Both the position numbers and the translations under genes were made by a program. From Lachnospiraceae bacterium (GTDB taxonomy: Bacteria > Bacillota > Clostridia > Lachnospirales > Lachnospiraceae), in assembly GCA_029224965.1 (NCBI GenBank), contig JAQXVO010000013.1:54817-118816 (forward strand): a DNA stretch of 64,000 nt. Direction: 5' to 3'. Each line of letters begins with the position of its first letter. Positions within the stretch are counted from its first letter, which is position 1. The notes under the pieces are model-generated. The model worked only from the letters and a program-made list of their open reading frames with translations, made no database searches and had not been told where the DNA came from. Below, in pieces: positions 44,988 to 54,300 of the stretch.

Positions 44988-45305
44988 TTAAAGTCCTCCC
45001 TGTATATAGTTTTCATAAGATACGCCGTCGACATCCTTTTTGCCCTGTTTTACAGGCATATCTTCCAGGACGCTAATCGATGCGATCTCATCATCCCCGT
45101 ATGTCACTCCCTGTTTCAGACCCTGTGACAGATTCACTTCTGTCTTCTTGTAGGCATTGTCCTCTGCCTTAACCGTGCTCGCAGAGAACATCTGCATCCC
45201 AGGCGGCATAACCGCCGGCACGGTTCCTGCTGTAAGCATGGCTGCCAGCAGGACTGCCGAAGCCTTCTTGAGCGACGGATACCTTCGGAACCAACTTTGA
45301 TTCAT
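44988..45305 (-). pseudogene. Truncated secreted protein, N-terminal 105 codons
   Basis: Starts at the ATG after GGGGGGAAGAAAGAG with a clear Sec signal peptide (basic RRYPSLKKA, hydrophobic AVLLAAMLTAGTVPAV, cleavage likely after VKA). The mature part contains GLKQGVTYGDDEIASISVLE and ends abruptly at GVSYENYIQGGL, stop. Immediately beyond the stop the sequence becomes PAP2 coding in another frame. Length and abrupt end indicate loss of most of an exported protein; the original function is unknown. Confidence 0.6.
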
Positions 45306-45521
45306 TCTCTTTCTTCCCCCCTTTTCTAAATGAAACGGCATATGCGAAAGCTTCCTCGTCTTGTTCCAAGTCTGGGAGTGTATCCCCTTACCCAGATTGA
45401 CCTTCTTTCAATACATTTTAACCTTTATATTGACTTGAATGAAATTCATCATTATAATGAATCCAATTCAATCGATAAGGTATTCAGTTTTTCAAATGCA
45501 TAAAGCAGTGAAGAAAATATT

Positions 45522-46058
45522 ATGAATGATAGGATTTGCGAAAAAATACTTGAATCTTATTCCGGTTATTACGATATCGATCGCAACGAGGAATTCGGTT
45601 CCGCCGGATCTGGCTCGGAAAATCCGGCACCAGATTCTCTGGTCGCCAGAATGGATCTCCATATCAAAGAATCTTCTTACGTTCTTCTAAAGAGAAATGT
45701 GCTCTGGGAGGCCGGCAGCCATGAATACGCCTACCTCTTCAAGGTAAAGGCCTTAACTTCGGATGATTACCAAAAGCTTGAGACATATGTCCTTTCGAAC
45801 GGGATGAAGAGAATCAATCCGGGTCCCGGACACAAGTGCTCCATCCTCAGTATGATTATTATTGCTGATCATGCTGACAGTGGGGCAATCTCCCGAATCC
45901 GGCGCTGCCGGATACATAAAAGTTTCAGATTTGCTCTGGATGGCTGGATGGATTTCCGTACCGGATTGGCTGTTTTATCTACCGGAAAGGCTTATTCCAA
46001 TATGTCCGGTCATGAGAACCGCAGATTTTTAAAAATGATTTTAAAGAATGCTCTTTAA
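45522..46058 (+). CDS. Uncharacterised protein upstream of the CstA gene (178 aa)
   Basis: Not recognised. Soluble, no signal peptide, mixed charge. A Gly/Ser/Ala-rich segment lies at about 26-40, then a predicted alpha/beta region (SLVARMDLHIKESSYVLLKR, YAYLFKVKALTSDDYQKLET) and a short hydrophobic strand (CSILSMIIIADH). A basic segment RIRRCRIHKSFRFALDG follows. The ribosome site is weak (AGAAAATATT). It precedes the CstA gene by 147 bp on the same strand, so it may be linked to that carrier, but no evidence shows how. Confidence 0.65.
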   Translation: MNDRICEKILESYSGYYDIDRNEEFGSAGSGSENPAPDSLVARMDLHIKESSYVLLKRNVLWEAGSHEYAYLFKVKALTSDDYQKLETYVLSNGMKRINPGPGHKCSILSMIIIADHADSGAISRIRRCRIHKSFRFALDGWMDFRTGLAVLSTGKAYSNMSGHENRRFLKMILKNAL

Positions 46059-46205
46059 TATCGAGCTTAGCGGATGCGAAGAAGTTCCTGGGTTTACCAA
46101 TAAAATGAATTTCAAATCCGTAATATGTAATATGCCAAAAGTCCACACATCTACTGTAGTGTGCGTTTTTGAATCATACATTGTAGTACTAAGGAGGATT
46201 AACAA

Positions 46206-47930
46206 ATGAACGCTGCATTACTATTGTTGATCGGAATAGCGGTCCTTGTTATGGGATACCTGTTCTATGGCAGATGGCTGGCAAAGACCTGGGGTATCGA
46301 TCCCAGCCGCCCCACGCCGGCTCATGAATTTGAGGACGATGTGGATTATGTCCCGGCGAAGACACCTGTGCTTCTCGGACATCATTTCTCATCCATCGCA
46401 GGAGCAGGTCCTATCACAGGTCCTGTTCAGGCTGCAGTCTTCGGATGGGTGCCGGTTATGCTCTGGATACTTGTCGGAGGTATTTTTTTCGGTGGTGTCC
46501 ACGATTTCGGAGCCCTCTTTGCATCACTGAGGCATAAAGGTCAGTCCATCGGTGAGATTATCGCAGATACCATGGGATACAAGATGAAGAAGCTCTTCTG
46601 TATCTTTACTTATCTCACACTTCTCCTCGTGGTCGCAGCCTTTTCTTCCATGGTTGCCGGAACATTCACTGCTACCTATACAAAGTCCGGTGTACTTGAC
46701 AAGGCTGCCAGCGCAACAAACGCTTCCACAGCCATGATCTCATTGCTGTTTATCGTGATGGCCATCATCTTCGGCTTCATGATCTATAGAAGAAATGCAC
46801 CTCTTCTGGTATCAACAATCGTTGGAATCATTGGAATCGTCGCAGTCATCGTTATCGGTCTAAATTTCCACCCCTTCTATTTCAACGAGAAGGTATGGAT
46901 GATCGTTATCGGAGTCTACATTGCCGTGGCTTCCGTCGTGCCGGTTTGGATTCTTCTTCAGCCGAGAGATTATCTGAGCTCGTTTTTACTTTATTTTATG
47001 ATGGCTGTAGCGGTAATCGGAATCTTCGCATCCCACAAGGATATGTCCATGATGCCTGCTTTCACCGGTTTCTACAATAAGACGCAGGGCTATCTCTTCC
47101 CGGCACTCTTTGTTACGATCGCTTGCGGAGCAATTTCAGGTTTCCATTCACTCGTCTCTTCAGGCACGACATCGAAGCAGCTGGATAACGAAAAACATGC
47201 TCTGCCCGTCGCCTATGGTTCCATGCTGATCGAGTGCGTACTCGGTCTCTGCACCATCTGCGCAGTCGGTTATTACTGGAGCAAATATTCATCCGGTCAG
47301 GTTACAAACCCCATGCAGGTTTTCTCCATGTCCATAGCCGCCATGATAAGCACCATCCCCGGACTGAAGGGTACTCAGGCAGTATGCCAGAGCCTTCTCA
47401 TCCTCGCAATCTCAGTATTCTGCCTGACATCTCTTGATACTTCCACCAGACTTGCCAGATACACATTCCAGGAATTCTGGCTGACAGACGGTGAGACCGT
47501 AAATGATGTAACAGGATATAAGAAGATTCTTACGAACCCTGTGCTTGGAACAGTAATAACCGTTGTGCTCGGCGTTGGACTCGGTATGACAGGATATCTG
47601 AACATCTGGCCTCTCTTCGGAGCATCCAACCAGCTCCTTGCTGCTGTAGGTCTCCTGGCAGTAGCTACATGGCTTGGTAAAGTCGGCAAGAACAACAAGA
47701 TGTTCTATATCCCCATGGTATTCATGATGTGCGTCACAGTTACATCACTGATCCAGACCATTTTAAAGAATCACGCAGCGCTCGTTGCAGGAAATCCTGT
47801 CGGAGGCGCCGGCTGGTGTATCGCCAGATCCGTGATTGCAGCCTTCCTTGTGGTTCTTTCCCTTGTCCTTGCTGTAAACAGTATCAAGACCATGATTTCT
47901 CAGTTCCAAGCTAAGAAAGCTGCAAACTAA
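46206..47930 (+). CDS. CstA-family carbon starvation carrier
   Basis: 574-aa membrane protein with about 16 helices, similar to CstA/BtsT (pyruvate or peptide import). Landmarks: VDYVPAKTPVLLGHHFSSIA, GAGPITGPVQAAVFGW, and GGVHDFGALFASLRHKGQSI in the N-terminal half; GFHSLVSSGTTSKQL in the middle; LTSLDTSTRLARYTFQEFW and GASNQLLAAVGLL later. It is in the shorter Clostridial class. ATG follows AAGGAGGATTAACAA. A hairpin-like sequence (CACAC..CTACTGTAG..GTGTG) about 60 bp upstream may be regulatory. Pyruvate is the likeliest substrate by family. Confidence 0.93.
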   Translation: MNAALLLLIGIAVLVMGYLFYGRWLAKTWGIDPSRPTPAHEFEDDVDYVPAKTPVLLGHHFSSIAGAGPITGPVQAAVFGWVPVMLWILVGGIFFGGVHDFGALFASLRHKGQSIGEIIADTMGYKMKKLFCIFTYLTLLLVVAAFSSMVAGTFTATYTKSGVLDKAASATNASTAMISLLFIVMAIIFGFMIYRRNAPLLVSTIVGIIGIVAVIVIGLNFHPFYFNEKVWMIVIGVYIAVASVVPVWILLQPRDYLSSFLLYFMMAVAVIGIFASHKDMSMMPAFTGFYNKTQGYLFPALFVTIACGAISGFHSLVSSGTTSKQLDNEKHALPVAYGSMLIECVLGLCTICAVGYYWSKYSSGQVTNPMQVFSMSIAAMISTIPGLKGTQAVCQSLLILAISVFCLTSLDTSTRLARYTFQEFWLTDGETVNDVTGYKKILTNPVLGTVITVVLGVGLGMTGYLNIWPLFGASNQLLAAVGLLAVATWLGKVGKNNKMFYIPMVFMMCVTVTSLIQTILKNHAALVAGNPVGGAGWCIARSVIAAFLVVLSLVLAVNSIKTMISQFQAKKAAN

Positions 47931-47957
47931 CTGATCACAAACTAATTGATCCATAAT

Positions 47958-47990
47958 AAAAAAGTTCCGCTGCGGCGGAACTTTTTTTAA
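47958..47990 (+). terminator. Rho-independent terminator after the CstA gene
   Basis: AAAGTTCCGC/GCGGAACTTT stem with a 4-base loop and eight T residues. Confidence 0.92.
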
Positions 47991-48395
47991 TTCAAATAAG
48001 TAGCCCCATCCGCGATGGCGATTGAACCACTGACGGATAGGGCTATATAATATCCCGATATAAAATTCTTTTCACTTTGCCAAGAACGTCAGCCACACCT
48101 CCTCTTTTACCTCCCTCCTTCAGTAGTTCACCCGTAGTAAGGCACAAAAAATCGGGCACACACCGCCGCATAATGCCCGGTACTGCCCGATCATCTTCTA
48201 CCTTGCGCCAGCCTCGTCCCTCCTGCCGTGGCAGACGAAAAGTATTCTTGTCATAGAAAATTTCCTTCCTCAGATGCCTTATATAGTTATCTTTCGCTTG
48301 TTTTTTAGTTAGAAATAGCCGCTTGTTATCTCAGAACAAAGCGGCTATTTCTGAACATTTGCTGACGCCATTCATAGTGTCGGTATTTGTTTCAT
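47991..48395. other. Non-coding or decayed region with two long palindromes
   Basis: TAGCCCCATCCG/CGGATAGGGCTA (48001-48042, one mismatch) and a perfect 14-bp palindrome AGAAATAGCCGCTT/AAGCGGCTATTTCT (48311-48352) frame this stretch. Neither is followed by a clear T run. Between them the minus strand is open for about 90 codons (for example RLPRQEGRGWRKVEDDRAVP) but has no start codon or ribosome site. I cannot assign it; a decayed gene or small mobile element are both possible. Confidence 0.4.
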
Positions 48396-48566
48396 TTAAC
48401 TTGTTACGATGACACTGGAATGATAAAACTTTGTTGTTTGCGGATAGATGATCAGCTTGGCTCCTCCATATTGTGTGCCAGTGACATCGTATTTACCCCA
48501 TTCATCCTCTCTTAAGTAACTTTTTACATGAGTGTTATAGACGTCTTTTCCATATCCACCATTTTC
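48396..48566 (-). pseudogene. C-terminal relic of an unidentified protein
   Basis: An open minus-strand stretch reads ENGGYGKDVYNTHVKSYLRE, DEWGKYDVTGTQYGGAKLII, YPQTTKFYHSSVIVTS, stop. Composition (Gly, Tyr, Thr, beta-rich) looks like the end of an exported or surface protein. No start or signal sequence remains. Confidence 0.5.
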
Positions 48567-48609
48567 GCGCTGCAAGCATCATTACCAAATAATCTGGTGA
48601 CAGGCAATG

Positions 48610-49437
48610 TTAATGAAAGGGATTATAGAATCTGCTCCCATCATAATAGGTGAAAACCAGTGCGGCTACAGAGAATACAATAATAAATACAAGGACCAAA
48701 ATATCATTTCGAGATAGTGCTTTTCTGGAATACCAGGTTCTTTTTCTCTTCTTTCCGAATCCTCGAAGCTCCATGGCATTACTGACGGTATCGATCCGTT
48801 CCATAGATGTAAAAAGTAATGGAAATATGATGGCAGCTGTATTTCGGATTCTGTCTTTGACCTTTCCCTTGGAGGAAAGCTCGATTCCCCGGGCTTCCTG
48901 AGCATTCCGAATCTTATGATACTCATCTTGAATATTAGGAATATAGCGCAGTGTGATCGCAACAGAGTAAGAAATCGAAGCAGGAATACCTACCCCATTC
49001 AAAGAAGCTGCAAATTCACTGGGATTCGTCGTAATGAGAAATATAAAGGCGGCCGGAACAACAGTGAAGTACTTGATCATAACGTTGAACTCGTAGAAAA
49101 GTTGTTCCCTCGTCAGAGAATAAGGACCGGACAGGCGAAGGAGTACATGTCTTGTTCCATAAATCGCTGTCCCCTGACTTGGAGCAAAAATGTAGATAAA
49201 AATCAGATTCAGGATCATAAAAAACATGACGGCCTTGAATACAGAGCTGATCTGCTTCCACTCGGTCTTTGATGCGATAAAAATATAGATGCCGACCAGA
49301 ATCATGAGAAGAAGAACTCTCGTATCATAAGTCAAAGCACTAACAGTACACCATAAAATGAAAAACAAAAGCTTGGTAAACCCGCTCAATTTGTGGATCC
49401 AGGTGCCTTTGTCCGAATATGAGATCATTCTTGTCAT
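48610..49437 (-). CDS. ecfT: ECF transporter T component (EcfT)
   Basis: 275-aa energy-coupling transmembrane subunit with five or six helices. The cytosolic coupling region carries the two Ala-Arg-Gly-type motifs: RNAQEARGIEL and NAMELRGFGKK. These contact the ATPases. It overlaps the ATPase gene by 4 bp and is the last gene of the ECF operon. Partner of the fused ATPase and the UPF0397-type S component upstream. Confidence 0.93.
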   Translation of the reverse strand: MTRMISYSDKGTWIHKLSGFTKLLFFILWCTVSALTYDTRVLLLMILVGIYIFIASKTEWKQISSVFKAVMFFMILNLIFIYIFAPSQGTAIYGTRHVLLRLSGPYSLTREQLFYEFNVMIKYFTVVPAAFIFLITTNPSEFAASLNGVGIPASISYSVAITLRYIPNIQDEYHKIRNAQEARGIELSSKGKVKDRIRNTAAIIFPLLFTSMERIDTVSNAMELRGFGKKRKRTWYSRKALSRNDILVLVFIIVFSVAALVFTYYDGSRFYNPFH

Positions 49438-51188
49438 TTATTTTCCCCTTCGAGCTTTCTTCGCTCTTCCACAGCTTTTTTCCTGACGTCATCCGGATTC
49501 TGCCGTTCAAACTCAATAAATCTTCCAACAAAATCCGAAGGATCGCTGATCCCGCACTTGATCGCCAGATCATAGAGCGATGTTCGCTTTAAATAGGCTT
49601 TTTCCGTGAGTTCACTGTCCGTCAGGACTTTCTCCGGAGATGTATCAGCAAGAAGCTGTCCGTCGCAGAGAACCAAAGCCCGATCGGTATATTCCAGCAT
49701 CAAGTGCATATCGTGCGTGATCATGAGAATGGTCAGACCCTTTTCCTCATTCAGATACTTGAGGAATTCCATGATCTCGGTATAATGGCTGTAATCCTGA
49801 CCTGCTGTCGGCTCGTCCAATATCATGATCTCGGGATTCAAAACCAGAATGGAAGCAATGGATACTCTCTTCTTCTGCCCAAAGGAAAGTGCGCTTACCG
49901 GCCAGTTTCTGTAAGGATAAAGGCCGCAAATTTTCAATGTCTCATAGACCCTTCTTTTGATCTCATCTTGCGGAACACCTCTGACAGAAAGCCCCAGTGC
50001 AACCTCATCATAGATCATCGGCTTACTGATCATCTGATTGGGGCTCTGCATGACATAACCGATTTTCTCGCCCCGCTCCTTTATAGTGAGTCCGGAAATG
50101 TCAGTTCCATCCAGCTTGATAAGGCCTTCATCCTGTTTATAGAAACCACAGAGAATGGATGCCAGAGTGGATTTTCCGGCCCCATTTTTTCCAACGAGAG
50201 AAAGCATCTCTCCCTTTCGAATGGAGAAAGAAACATTGTTCAATACCTTCTTTTTATCATAAGCGAAGGTTATTCCCTTGGCTTCCAGAATAAATTCATT
50301 TGTATTCTCTCTCTTTCGAATCGGGGCTTTCTGATACCACCGACGTACTTTTTCAGCATAGGGTGCGATATTCATAGTCTCAACATGAGCCGGTTGATCC
50401 TTGGCAGAAAGCTCCCCACCGGCATGCTTTATGGCGGAAATATAGAGCGGTTCGCGGATTCCCAAATTTAAGAGAATATTCTGCTCCAGCAGACTGTCCG
50501 GATCCTGATCCGCAATCAGCCGGCCCTGGTCCATGACGCAGACACGGTCCACATCCCGATACAGGACATCCTCAATCCGGTGCTCGATGATGAGAACCGT
50601 GAGATCCTTTTTCTTCATAAGATCATCGATCAGGGCGATGGTATTCTTACCGGTGGCCGGATCGAGATTGGCCAGAGGCTCATCGAAAATAAGAATGTCG
50701 ACATCATCCACGAGGACACCGCCCATGGAAACCCGCTGTTTCTGACCGCCTGAAAGTTCTTCCGGCGAATGATCAAGGAAATCTGTCATCCCTATGATCT
50801 CTGCGGTCTCATTAACCTTTTGAAAAAGGATATCCTGTTCTACAGCATCATTTTCCAGAGCAAAGGCAAGATCTTCAGCTACAGTCAGGCCAATGAACTG
50901 ACCATCGGTATCCTGCAGAACAGTTCCCACTTTTTTAGACATTCCAAAAACTCCGAGCTTGGCGGGATCCTCCCCGCAAACCCGGAGTTTACCAGTGCAT
51001 TCACCGGGAATGGAACAGGGAAGAAGCGCATTGATCAGATGCGCAATTGTAGATTTCCCCGAACCGGATTGTCCTGCAATCAGGACTTTTTCTCCCGGAT
51101 AAATTTTCAGGTTGATATCATGTAAGGTGGGTTCTGTCTGAGACCGATATTTGAAAGAAAAATTCTCAAATTCTATAATCGGTTCCAT
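49434..51188 (-). CDS. ECF transporter ATPase, two fused ABC domains
   Basis: 584 aa. The first ATPase domain has Walker A GQSGSGKST, signature LSGGQKQR and Walker B ILIFDEPLANLD (about 1-250). A linker of about 55 residues leads to the second, with Walker A GKNGAGKST, signature LSFGQKKR (Phe in place of the second Gly-pair partner Ser-Gly) and Walker B IMILDEPTAGQD. Most ECF systems use separate EcfA1 and EcfA2; the fusion occurs in dedicated (group I) ECF systems such as YkoD-type transporters. It overlaps ecfT by 4 bp; the S-component gene lies 45 bp upstream. A short charged tail extends about 50 residues past the second domain. Confidence 0.94.
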   Translation of the reverse strand: MEPIIEFENFSFKYRSQTEPTLHDINLKIYPGEKVLIAGQSGSGKSTIAHLINALLPCSIPGECTGKLRVCGEDPAKLGVFGMSKKVGTVLQDTDGQFIGLTVAEDLAFALENDAVEQDILFQKVNETAEIIGMTDFLDHSPEELSGGQKQRVSMGGVLVDDVDILIFDEPLANLDPATGKNTIALIDDLMKKKDLTVLIIEHRIEDVLYRDVDRVCVMDQGRLIADQDPDSLLEQNILLNLGIREPLYISAIKHAGGELSAKDQPAHVETMNIAPYAEKVRRWYQKAPIRKRENTNEFILEAKGITFAYDKKKVLNNVSFSIRKGEMLSLVGKNGAGKSTLASILCGFYKQDEGLIKLDGTDISGLTIKERGEKIGYVMQSPNQMISKPMIYDEVALGLSVRGVPQDEIKRRVYETLKICGLYPYRNWPVSALSFGQKKRVSIASILVLNPEIMILDEPTAGQDYSHYTEIMEFLKYLNEEKGLTILMITHDMHLMLEYTDRALVLCDGQLLADTSPEKVLTDSELTEKAYLKRTSLYDLAIKCGISDPSDFVGRFIEFERQNPDDVRKKAVEERRKLEGENK

Positions 51189-51233
51189 ATAAACAAAACT
51201 TTCTATTTCTCAAATACAGTAAATAAAGACAAA

Positions 51234-51785
51234 TCAGTCTTCTGCTTTCAGACCGGTCGATTTGCCGGCAATCTTAGAATATGCGGCAAGAAGAATAGAT
51301 CCCAGAATGCCGATGATGATGATATTGCCGATGAAGGCAAAGACACCCTGAATAAATACCTTATTGGCAGGCTCTGCATAAACAAGAATATCAAGAACAG
51401 GTGCAACAACAATCCAGGCAATGGCATTGGCTACGACCTGTACAACATTGAAGAGAACGATTTTCGAAGCCGTAAATCCGCCCTCTTTGACAGCAAGTTT
51501 CTTCTTTGTGAGACCAACAGCGATACCAACAATTGCTTCCGGGAATACCCAGCTCCACCAAACACTTCCATACCAGATTGCATCACCGAGTGCATGTCCT
51601 ACCAACCCGATGACTGCTCCGACAACCGGTCCGAAGATTGCGGAGAAGAAGGCTAAAATTGCCATTCTGGGCTGAAGAGATGTATTGGGGATTGGGAAAG
51701 GAATCTGAACCATCGTAAGCACTACAAAAAGTGCTGTACCAATACCCATCGCTACGACTTGTCGAATGCCAAATTTCTTTTCCAT
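51234..51785 (-). CDS. ECF transporter S component, UPF0397 family
   Basis: 183-aa, six-helix substrate-binding membrane subunit. Family hallmarks: FGIRQVVAMGIGTALFVVLT, IPFPIPNTSLQPRMAILAFF, FGPVVGAVIGLVGHALGDAI, WWSWVFPEAIVGIAVGL, and PANKVFIQGVFAFIGN near the end. UPF0397 proteins occur with fused ECF ATPases; some annotations propose riboflavin or thiamine-precursor transport, but the substrate is unsettled. Start at the ATG after GGAAGGAAAAAGAAA. No riboswitch was seen upstream, so the vitamin cannot be inferred from regulation. Confidence 0.9.
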   Translation of the reverse strand: MEKKFGIRQVVAMGIGTALFVVLTMVQIPFPIPNTSLQPRMAILAFFSAIFGPVVGAVIGLVGHALGDAIWYGSVWWSWVFPEAIVGIAVGLTKKKLAVKEGGFTASKIVLFNVVQVVANAIAWIVVAPVLDILVYAEPANKVFIQGVFAFIGNIIIIGILGSILLAAYSKIAGKSTGLKAED

Positions 51786-51867
51786 TTTCTTTTTCCTTCC
51801 TTCCAATTCGCTTGAGGCAGCTCTGATCAATTGCTGCCGTTTTCAATAAAATGGGATAAACAAAGTA

Positions 51868-51908
51868 AAACCCATGTCAGTTATTATATATTTTTTCAAC
51901 ATGGGTTT
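51868..51908 (-). terminator. Terminator of the pst/pho transcript
   Basis: AAACCCATGT/ACATGGGTTT stem, 21-base loop, then a TACTTTGTTT run on the minus strand, 40 bp past the phoR stop. Confidence 0.7.
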
Positions 51909-51947
51909 CTACTTTGTATTAAATTTTGTTCTTATACTGCTCAGAAA

Positions 51948-53621
51948 TCAAACATGCTTCGGCAGGGTCACGATAAAGGTCGAACCTTCGCCTGGCCTGG
52001 ACTGGACATCGATCTTACCGCCATGAATCATGACGGCGTGCTTTACAATCGAAAGTCCCAGGCCGGTGCCGCCAATTTCCTTGGAATGGCTCTTGTCCAC
52101 TCGATAGAAGCGCTCGAAGATCCGCTTCTGGTCCGCTTCCGGAATACCGATTCCGTTGTCCTCGACCGTAAGGCAGATGTCCTTGTCATCCGACTTTACA
52201 TCGACATGAACCTTTCCGCCCTCCTGGGTGTACTTGATGGCATTATCGATCAGATTGGAAACCATGGTCTGGAGAAGCGGCTTCTTGCCGCGGAGAACTG
52301 CCTTCTCTCCGGACAAATGTAAACCGATGCCCTTCTTTCCTGCTTCCTCCACATACTGCTCAACCGAAGTTTTGGCCAGATCATAGAGATCGGTCTCTTC
52401 CCAGTCAATATCACCTGCGCCCTCATCCAGATGGGACAGGCTGATGATATCCTGAACCAGACGGATCATCCGCTGGGTCTCCTGATAGATGCGTCCGGCG
52501 CAGTCCGGAACGGCATCTTCATCGATCATCCGGTTCATCATGAGTTCCGCATAGCCGGAGATCGCATGTAAGGGCGTCTTCAGCTCATGAGAAACATTTG
52601 CGGTAAATTCCCGCCGCATGGACTCGGCCATTTCCCGGTCGGTGACATCATACATCATGACAGCCACACCGATTACAGCAGAATCTCCGTCTCTGGTGAT
52701 CGGAGCCACATTGATCTGGTAATTCCTCTCATGAATATTCAGAAGCCGCTCGGCTTCCGTGCCTTCCATGGCGGATTCGATCAGATTGACGAGGTCCAGG
52801 TTTCGGCAGATCTGTAAGAGATTCTCTCCGTCCTTGTAATCCTGAATATCCAGGATTTCCTTGGCTGCCTGATTCAGGCTCACTACCCGTCCGTCCCGGC
52901 GGAGAATGATCATGCCCTCGCTCATATTTCCGAGGATGGTATCGAGCTCTCTCTGCTTCTGCTTCAGATCCAGTTCCTTATCCCGAAGCTCTGCCTGCTG
53001 GCTTGCGATCCGACGAAGGAGAGGAGAAAGCTCATCGTATTTCTCATTTTCCAGGGGATGATCGAGATCCAGCTGATTGAGAGGCTGGACGATCTTCTTT
53101 GCCAGCCGGCTGGAAAGGAAGAGAGCGAAAATTCCAAGAAGAATCAGAATGACAACTGCCGGCTGGATCATGCCTAAGAGAATGGTCAGAACTGAATTCT
53201 GGGTAATGGAAACCCTTAAGACCGTACCGTCCGAAAGACGCTTGGCCGCATAGAGCATGCGCTCGGTCAGGGTATTGGAATAGCGGGTGCTCTCGCCGTA
53301 GCCGGAAACCGAATTCAGGGCTTTCTTGACTTCTTCCCGGTTTTTGTGATTGGACATGGTCCTGGGATCCGAAACGGAGTCATAGAGAACCGTTCCGTCG
53401 GAATCGATCCAGGTAATCCGGAGGTCATCCTTTCTCACCGAATCCAGATAGTCGGTTCCGTTATCCTCAACGCCCTGGACAGCCAGATTTAACTGGGAAA
53501 TGAGCTGCTTATGGGATACATTTCCCATATAATCATAAAGAATGCCGAAGATCAGACCGATTGTGACGAAAAGAACCAGAATTGAAGTCCAGAAAATCGA
53601 ACGAAATATTTTACGGCTCAC
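51948..53621 (-). CDS. phoR: Phosphate-regulon sensor kinase
   Basis: 557 aa. TM1 at about 10-32, an extracytoplasmic sensor region to about 143, TM2 at 144-172, a HAMP-like helix, and a PAS domain around 225-335. The dimerisation domain has FTANVSHELKTPLHAISGYA with phospho-acceptor His345. The ATPase domain has NLIDNAIKYT, DNGIGIPEAD and GGTGLGLSIVKH. Last gene of the pst operon, overlapping phoB by 11 bp. It should repress or activate via PhoB according to PstSCAB-PhoU status. Confidence 0.94.
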   Translation of the reverse strand: MSRKIFRSIFWTSILVLFVTIGLIFGILYDYMGNVSHKQLISQLNLAVQGVEDNGTDYLDSVRKDDLRITWIDSDGTVLYDSVSDPRTMSNHKNREEVKKALNSVSGYGESTRYSNTLTERMLYAAKRLSDGTVLRVSITQNSVLTILLGMIQPAVVILILLGIFALFLSSRLAKKIVQPLNQLDLDHPLENEKYDELSPLLRRIASQQAELRDKELDLKQKQRELDTILGNMSEGMIILRRDGRVVSLNQAAKEILDIQDYKDGENLLQICRNLDLVNLIESAMEGTEAERLLNIHERNYQINVAPITRDGDSAVIGVAVMMYDVTDREMAESMRREFTANVSHELKTPLHAISGYAELMMNRMIDEDAVPDCAGRIYQETQRMIRLVQDIISLSHLDEGAGDIDWEETDLYDLAKTSVEQYVEEAGKKGIGLHLSGEKAVLRGKKPLLQTMVSNLIDNAIKYTQEGGKVHVDVKSDDKDICLTVEDNGIGIPEADQKRIFERFYRVDKSHSKEIGGTGLGLSIVKHAVMIHGGKIDVQSRPGEGSTFIVTLPKHV

Positions 53622-54294
53622 GTGGCACCTCCATTCGGTAGCCGACGCCTCGCACGGTCTTGATCATGCTGCCGGCATCGGAAAGCTTGGTGCGGAGGGT
53701 TCCGATATGGACATCCACGGTTCGGGATTCGCCCTGGAAATCCTCGTTCCATACAATGGTCAGAAGCATTTCCCGGGAGAAGGCCTTGCCCGGATTTGTC
53801 ATAAAAAGATGCAGAAGGTCGTATTCCTTCAGCGTCAGCTCAACCTCTTCGCCGTTGACATGAACCGTATGCTCGACGGTATTCATTTCAATGGGTCCGG
53901 CCGTAAGGATTGGCTTGTGACTGGGATTCCTCTTGGACCGCCGTAAAACCGCCTTGACTCTCGAGATCATTTCCATCATGCCGAAGGGCTTGGCCAGATA
54001 GTCATCCGCACCCAGATCCAGGCCGATGACCTTGTCGTATTCGGTTCCCTTAGCAGTCGCCATGATGACCGGTATATCCTCGGTTGTCACGAAGGAACGG
54101 AGCTTCTTCAAAACGGAAATTCCATCCTCACCCGGCATCATAATATCCAGAATTATAAGCTCCGGAATGGTATCCTTCATGGCCTCCCAGAAATCCTTTG
54201 CATTGGCAAAGCCCTCCGCCTGATAACCGGCGGTTTTCAGGGTATAGACCATGAGCTCACGGCTGCTGACATCATCCTCCACACAGAATATCAT
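53611..54294 (-). CDS. phoB: Phosphate-regulon response regulator (PhoB/PhoP type)
   Basis: 227 aa. Receiver domain with FCVEDDVSSRELM, phospho-acceptor Asp50 (LIILDIMMPGEDG) and DYLAKPFGMMEM; winged helix with LTLKEYDLLHLFMTNPG and SRTVDVHIGTLRTKLSD. It lies 6 bp after phoU. It is the obvious candidate to bind the TTTACA repeats upstream of pstS. Confidence 0.95.
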   Translation of the reverse strand: MIFCVEDDVSSRELMVYTLKTAGYQAEGFANAKDFWEAMKDTIPELIILDIMMPGEDGISVLKKLRSFVTTEDIPVIMATAKGTEYDKVIGLDLGADDYLAKPFGMMEMISRVKAVLRRSKRNPSHKPILTAGPIEMNTVEHTVHVNGEEVELTLKEYDLLHLFMTNPGKAFSREMLLTIVWNEDFQGESRTVDVHIGTLRTKLSDAGSMIKTVRGVGYRMEVPREP

Positions 54295-54300
54295 TCGCTT

